Source: Oscillospiraceae bacterium
GTDB lineage: Bacteria; Bacillota; Clostridia; Oscillospirales; Ruminococcaceae
Length of the DNA stretch: 7,959 nucleotides
Direction: 5' to 3'
NCBI GenBank assembly: GCA_016303195.1
Contig: JAEDMD010000084.1
Location: 1 to 7,959, forward strand
Shown: piece after piece, positions 4,399-7,959 of the stretch
Layout: each line of letters begins with the position of its first letter
Position numbering within the stretch: position 1 is the first letter of the stretch
The notes under the pieces: generated by a model
What the model saw: the letters and a program-made list of their open reading frames with translations, nothing else
Database searches by the model: none
What the model was told of the DNA's origin: nothing
Position numbers and translations under genes: made by a program

Positions 4399-4911
4399 TT
4401 AAACAGCAATGAATCTTCTGTTAACATTTTTCCAGTACTCTCCTGCGTAGTCGATGCCGACCCGTGGAGCAGTCCTGATCTCAGGACGGTATCCGTCGTC
4501 CTCTATCCAGATATCGGGCGACGAGCATATATCCTGTCCGTTGAAACTGCCGTCTATCTGAAGATATCTCGTCAGCTTCGCAGGGCCGTAATGCTCCTTG
4601 CCTGCTCTGATAAGGACACCCTGCGGATGATCCTTTTCGCCTGTGACCACGTTCATCATCCAGTGCATACCATAGCACAGATAAACGTATATCACACCGC
4701 TTTCCCCGTAGAGTATCTCCGTCCTTTTAGTCCTTCCCTTTGATGCATGACAGGCAAGATCCTCCTCACCGCCGTATGCTTCCGTTTCGGCTATCCTCTC
4801 TTTCAGGAGCGTACCGTCGGGAAGTCGGTGAACAAGTATCTTTCCCACCAGATCACGGGCGGTAACATCCACCTCACGATGGAAGAAGCCCTTTTTCAGA
4901 CGCACTGTCAC
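4399..4911 (-). CDS. DNA-3-methyladenine glycosylase, Mpg/AAG family, compact (170 aa)
   Basis: This base-excision repair enzyme removes alkylated purines such as 3-methyladenine. Motifs match human AAG: AETEAYGG with the catalytic glutamate at E44 and intercalating tyrosine at Y46, H55 in ACHASKGRT, Y77 in YVYLCYGMHW, N87 in MNVVTG, R102 in VLIRA, GPAKLTR (109-115) and a C-terminal PRVGID. Bacterial members are usually near 190-200 residues. Here the loop between VLIRA and GPAKL is much shorter, which explains the small size without loss of the active site. The start is GTG at 4911, overlapping the rqcH stop codon by four bases (GTGA), with GGG at about 7-nt spacing. The overlap indicates translational coupling to rqcH; the araC-type gene follows 14 nt downstream. 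Confidence 0.92.
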   Translation of the reverse strand: MTVRLKKGFFHREVDVTARDLVGKILVHRLPDGTLLKERIAETEAYGGEEDLACHASKGRTKRTEILYGESGVIYVYLCYGMHWMMNVVTGEKDHPQGVLIRAGKEHYGPAKLTRYLQIDGSFNGQDICSSPDIWIEDDGYRPEIRTAPRVGIDYAGEYWKNVNRRFIAV

Positions 4912-6665
4912 TGCTTGACCCTTAACCTTTCTTCGACCTCCGTGTCAGGTTTTACGAAAGCGGTCTTGTAGTTGGTGAAGATGACCTTTCCGGGCTTTGC
5001 GCCTGACGGTTTCTTCACGTATCTTGCGAGACAGTAGTCCACAGGAACTAATGATGAACTTCGTCCTCTGCTGTTTACTGCGGCAATAATGGCGGCTTCC
5101 TCGATCGTACTGTCGGGGGGAGTTGAGCCGTCCGTCAGTATCAGCACATGAGAGCCTGTAATGCTTTGAGTGTGCAGCCATATATCGTTTTTCTCCGCAA
5201 ACTTCAGAGAAAGCTGGTCATTTTGTTTGTTGTTGCGCCCAACAAGTATTGTAAACCCGTCGCCGGACTTGTACTCGATCGGCGGCAGAGCCTTTGGGGG
5301 CTTTGCCTTTCCACCTGCGTACTTTATATATCCTTGCTCACGGAGTTCCAAACGTAACTGAATGATGTCATTTTCCGAAGCCGCTCTTGTAAGAGAATCG
5401 AAAACGCTGTCGAGATACTGGAGTTCTTCCTCGCCTTTTTCGATCTGCACTGCTAATTTTTCCTCAGCAGTGACGGCTTTTTTATATTCACTATAATAGT
5501 ACTGAGCGTTCTGTGCAGGAGTTTTCCTGACATCAAGGGGAATACTCACCTGCGGACAGCTTTCGTCATAGAAATTTTCCACAAGAGCAACGCTGTCGCC
5601 TTTTTGTATGCGGTACATATTTGCAGATATCAGATCGCCGTACAGCTTATGCTGATCTTTTTCCGCACAAGCGGCAAGTTCCTCACGCTGAACGCTGATT
5701 CGTCTTGAAGTACGCTCAGTGAGATTCACCAACAGCTTGAACAGGTCATTAGCCCTCTGCTTTGTACGTGCCGCACGGTCACGCTCATAATAGAAGTTAT
5801 CAAGTAATTGTGAAGCCGAATCCTGTTCCCTTGTATACATAAGAGTGCCGAACTGCGAAAGTCTGATGAAAGAGAAATCTTTGAGCTGACCCTCTTTATC
5901 CAGAACCACAGAGAAACAGCATTCGCCATTTTCGAGCTGTTCACGGGTGCGCTTGATGACATAGATTAGTCTGTCAAGCTGGTCACTGCTGATAGTATCG
6001 GACTCGATATGAACGCCTCTGCCTGCAAAGAAAGTCCACTCACGTGCAAGGATGGGGGAAATTCCCTCGAAAACACGGATAAGTGCCTTTGAAAGCTCGG
6101 CGGAATTTACAGCCGCAAGCCTTTCCTTCATTTCGTCAGGCTCGGCTGTCAGGAAATTCAGCCTGTTGTCACGGGGAGGAAGTGTATACTTCATGCCTGG
6201 GAGAACGAGACGTTCCCTTGACATTTCCTCATCGACACGTTTGATACTGTCGATGACCTTTCCCTCGTGGCTTATTATAATAAGGTTAGAGCAGCGTCCC
6301 ATGATCTCGCAGGCAAGAGTAACTGTCACAACATCTCCAAGTTCGTTGACGCACTCAAAATCAAGGAAAAGCACACGTTCAAGGCCATCCTGACGGATAT
6401 CAATGAGTTTGCCGCTTCCGAGACGCTTGCGGAGAAGCATACAGAACATTGGCGGAGTCTGCGGATTATCAACTGATTTCTCCGTCAGATGAACTCTCGC
6501 ACTGCCTGCATTTGCCGAAATATAGAGTTTTTTGCTTCCCTGCCTTGTACGTATGGAAATAACTATCTCCTCACGGGAAGGCTGGTGGATTTTTTCAACT
6601 CTGCCGCCGATGAGGGGCAGGAGTTCGGAACGTACTGCATGAAGAAATGCGCCGTCAAGTGCCAT
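4908..6665 (-). CDS. rqcH: Ribosome quality control factor RqcH (NFACT / FbpA family), 585 aa
   Basis: RqcH binds 60S-like large subunits carrying stalled peptidyl-tRNA and recruits tRNA-Ala to add C-terminal alanine tails that mark the chain for degradation; older literature calls the family fibronectin-binding protein A. The order is NFACT-N at the start (MALDGAFLHAVRSEL), a helix-hairpin-helix and long charged coiled-coil region (about 180-440), and NFACT-R at about 470-573 with NDIWLHTQ (493-500), TGSHV (503-507) and the closing AKPGKV...YKTAFVKP. The length agrees with the family (about 570). The NFACT-N Asp-Arg pair needed for tRNA binding in Bacillus (D97/R98) reads Glu-Arg here (E96/R97). 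The start ATG has AGGA 8 nt upstream. The gene overlaps the downstream glycosylase by four bases. Confidence 0.95.
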   Translation of the reverse strand: MALDGAFLHAVRSELLPLIGGRVEKIHQPSREEIVISIRTRQGSKKLYISANAGSARVHLTEKSVDNPQTPPMFCMLLRKRLGSGKLIDIRQDGLERVLFLDFECVNELGDVVTVTLACEIMGRCSNLIIISHEGKVIDSIKRVDEEMSRERLVLPGMKYTLPPRDNRLNFLTAEPDEMKERLAAVNSAELSKALIRVFEGISPILAREWTFFAGRGVHIESDTISSDQLDRLIYVIKRTREQLENGECCFSVVLDKEGQLKDFSFIRLSQFGTLMYTREQDSASQLLDNFYYERDRAARTKQRANDLFKLLVNLTERTSRRISVQREELAACAEKDQHKLYGDLISANMYRIQKGDSVALVENFYDESCPQVSIPLDVRKTPAQNAQYYYSEYKKAVTAEEKLAVQIEKGEEELQYLDSVFDSLTRAASENDIIQLRLELREQGYIKYAGGKAKPPKALPPIEYKSGDGFTILVGRNNKQNDQLSLKFAEKNDIWLHTQSITGSHVLILTDGSTPPDSTIEEAAIIAAVNSRGRSSSLVPVDYCLARYVKKPSGAKPGKVIFTNYKTAFVKPDTEVEERLRVKQ

Positions 6666-6682
6666 TCGATCAATCCTTTCAC

Positions 6683-6730
6683 TAAGGAAGGCGGATCACA
6701 GGAACGCCTGCACTTCTCTCATCTTCCTTA
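6683..6730 (-). promoter_or_regulatory. Leader hairpin in the rqcH 5' untranslated region
   Basis: In the minus-strand leader TAAGGAAG (6723-6730) pairs perfectly with CTTCCTTA (6683-6690). The 32-nt interval contains a second small hairpin (CAGG 6707-6710 with CCTG 6699-6702, 4-nt loop). The outer stem begins near the predicted transcription start and ends about 18 nt before the start codon, leaving the ribosome binding site free. There is no T tract, so it is not an intrinsic terminator; mRNA stabilisation or protein binding is possible. Confidence 0.35.
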
Positions 6731-6738
6731 TTATAGCA
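6730..6738 (-). promoter_or_regulatory. Extended -10 promoter of rqcH
   Basis: TGCTATAAT on the minus strand (6730-6738) is a perfect -10 with the TG extension. Upstream is an A/T-rich tract resembling an UP element; the only TTGACT (6758-6763) is 22 bp away, too far for a normal -35. It lies between the rlmA stop codon and rqcH, so the rqcH-mpg-araC group can be expressed independently of rlmA. Confidence 0.6.
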
Positions 6739-6759
6739 TTTTTTATTTTAATTTTCCAG

Positions 6760-7578
6760 TCAAATCTTGCGATATATTAATAATTCAAAGTCAGCTTTTG
6801 TGCAAATTGAGCATAACTTGTCAAGCCGCTCCTTTTGGGCAGGGCTTGTGCGGTAGAAATAAGGGGTCATAGAGAACAATGACTGAACGTCCTCCTGACT
6901 GCGAAGCTCCATATCATATGTTATGCGCTCCTTGTCGATAAGGGTGAATCCATCCAGTTCGTAGGGCTTCACCTGATTCTTGTACGGAGTCTCATAAATG
7001 GCTTGTTTAAGCTCCCAGAGGTGATTTTCCGAGGGTATCGCCATTATCATTATGCCGTCTTTTTTCAGCACTCGCTGATATTCCTCGCCACAGTAAGGCG
7101 CAAACATCGTCACAAGCATATCGCACGAAGTGTCAGCAAACGGGATATGAAACACGCTTGCGGCGGCGAAAAATATGGGAGTTCCTCGCTTTGCCGCAAG
7201 TTCGGCTGCCGCCTTTGAGATGTCGATGCCGTACATTTCCACAGCAATTTCCGCATTTTTTAATCGGTCAAATATTGCGGTTGTATAATATCCTTCGCCG
7301 CATCCTGCATCAAGGATCACTCCGCCTTTGAAATGCTTTTCAGTCATATCACAAAGAGAATTTTTCAACGGCGAATAATAGCCTTTTTCAAGGAATTCTC
7401 TCCTTGCCCTGACCATCATTTTATTGTCACCGTGAACAGTCTTGCCGATATGCTTGGACAGGAGCAGATTCACATATCCGCTCCTCGCAATGTCAAAGCT
7501 GTGTCTGTTGGAACAAACCGTTCCTTTATCGTTTCTCTCCAGAATTTCGCCGCAAACAGGGCAGATCATCACACTCAT
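6760..7578 (-). CDS. rlmA: 23S rRNA (guanine-N1)-methyltransferase, RlmA family, 272 aa
   Basis: The enzyme uses S-adenosylmethionine to methylate N1 of a guanine in hairpin 35 of 23S rRNA (G745 in Gram-negatives, G748 by the TlrB-type enzymes of Gram-positives). The N-terminal zinc finger is complete: C6, C9, C22 and H26 (CPVCG ... CSNRHSFD). It is followed by GYVNLL and MMVRARREFLEKGYYSPL, both characteristic of RlmA. The Rossmann motif I is LDAGCGEGYYTT (89-100), motif II YGIDISKAA, and APYCGEEYQRVLKKDG follows; the C-terminal SMTPYFYR also matches. Length agrees with E. coli RlmA (about 269). The ATG start has GAGGTG 5 nt upstream. The gene follows the nif3-type gene by 9 nt. By phylogeny I expect G748 specificity, but the sequence alone does not settle it. 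Confidence 0.93.
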   Translation of the reverse strand: MSVMICPVCGEILERNDKGTVCSNRHSFDIARSGYVNLLLSKHIGKTVHGDNKMMVRARREFLEKGYYSPLKNSLCDMTEKHFKGGVILDAGCGEGYYTTAIFDRLKNAEIAVEMYGIDISKAAAELAAKRGTPIFFAAASVFHIPFADTSCDMLVTMFAPYCGEEYQRVLKKDGIMIMAIPSENHLWELKQAIYETPYKNQVKPYELDGFTLIDKERITYDMELRSQEDVQSLFSMTPYFYRTSPAQKERLDKLCSICTKADFELLIYRKI

Positions 7579-7587
7579 ACATCCACC

Positions 7588-7959
7588 TCAGAAATAAATA
7601 CACGGGTCAATTGAGCGCTCGGATATCTCAACATCAAGCTGCGGGAATTTTTCTTCAATGACACGGCGCAGTACTGTGAGGACGATGTTCTCGGTGTGGA
7701 AGTGTCCGCAGTCGAAAAGGGCTATATTTCGGTTATTGGCATCTATCCACACATCATGTTTTACATCGCCTGTTACCAGTGCGTCACAGCCTTTTTCAAT
7801 TGCAAGCCCCAGCATTGAACCGCCAGAACCTGAGCAGAACGCAATTTTTGAAAGTTGCATATTGCTGTTGCGTGATGCTCTCACATACTCGCATCCGAAT
7901 ATCTGCCTGAGCGTTTTTCCGAATTCTTCCCCATTTACCGGCTCATCAAGGGTAACTAT
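7588..7959 (-). CDS. Nif3-like dinuclear metal-centre protein (DUF34), C-terminal part, cut by window edge
   Basis: The frame is open from the right window edge to its stop, giving the last ~123 residues of a protein usually 260-370 long. A GTG at 7884 is in frame but is not the real start, because coding similarity continues upstream of it (QIFGCEYVRAS). Family features are AFCSGSGGSMLGLAIEKG, the TGDVKHD segment and CGHFHTEN, whose histidine and glutamate are metal ligands in Nif3 proteins. The family forms hexamers with a two-metal site; it is sometimes labelled GTP cyclohydrolase 1 type 2, but its physiological role is unsettled. In Firmicutes the gene upstream is commonly trmK, which would lie outside this window. 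It is transcribed together with rlmA. Confidence 0.9.
   Translation of the reverse strand: MVTLDEPVNGEEFGKTLRQIFGCEYVRASRNSNMQLSKIAFCSGSGGSMLGLAIEKGCDALVTGDVKHDVWIDANNRNIALFDCGHFHTENIVLTVLRRVIEEKFPQLDVEISERSIDPCIYF

Noticed and set aside
3917..4402. 161-codon plus-strand ORF
   Set aside because: Antisense to the AraC-type gene, whose domain signatures are clear; no initiation signal.
7588..7884. GTG at 7884 as the true start of the Nif3-like gene
   Set aside because: The frame and plausible coding sequence continue to the window edge, and the family is more than twice as long.

Overview
The window looks like chromosome from a low-GC Firmicute, most likely a gut Ruminococcaceae/Clostridia member close to Ruminococcus. 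The reasons are strong purine-rich Shine-Dalgarno sites, AT-rich intergenic DNA with near-consensus sigma-A promoters, and typical Firmicutes families (RqcH, RlmA, Nif3, and a VTC + DUF4956 pair). The species call is inference. Every confident gene is on the minus strand, so transcription runs from high to low coordinates. I see no mobile element, CRISPR array, tRNA or rRNA.

Right part (about 3600-7959), in transcription order: a 5'-truncated nif3-type gene, rlmA (23S rRNA guanine-N1 methyltransferase), rqcH (ribosome-associated quality control), an Mpg/AAG-type 3-methyladenine DNA glycosylase, and an AraC-family regulator. Nif3/rlmA, rqcH/mpg and mpg/araC are closely spaced or overlapping. 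rqcH has its own extended -10 promoter just after rlmA. The right part is mostly housekeeping: rRNA modification, rescue of stalled nascent chains, and alkylation repair.

Middle (about 1556-3600): a two-gene operon of a VTC-domain polyphosphate polymerase and a DUF4956 membrane protein. It ends in a clear rho-independent terminator. Its promoter has a perfect -10, no recognisable -35, and a ladder of TTAA(G/A/C) direct repeats about 10-12 bp apart. That resembles an OmpR/PhoP-type (Pho-box) activation site, which would fit polyphosphate metabolism. The 5' leader can fold over the ribosome binding site. The 300-bp gap upstream holds a perfect TGTGA-N6-TCACA palindrome beside a possible plus-strand promoter and a 29-codon ORF.

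Left part (1-1556): about 730 bp without a convincing protein gene (824-1555), then a ribbon-helix-helix (RHH) DNA-binding protein gene. The gap contains what I consider the most interesting object here: a putative ~250-nt structured minus-strand ncRNA with its own promoter (-35 TTGCAA, 17 bp, -10 TATAAT), several helices and a UUCG-capped intrinsic terminator. Between it and the RHH gene are two strong promoters and repeated operator-like sequences, suggesting autoregulation. At the extreme left edge another minus-strand promoter and strong Shine-Dalgarno lead to a four-codon ORF (MKSQ, stop), which may be a leader peptide or the start of a broken gene.
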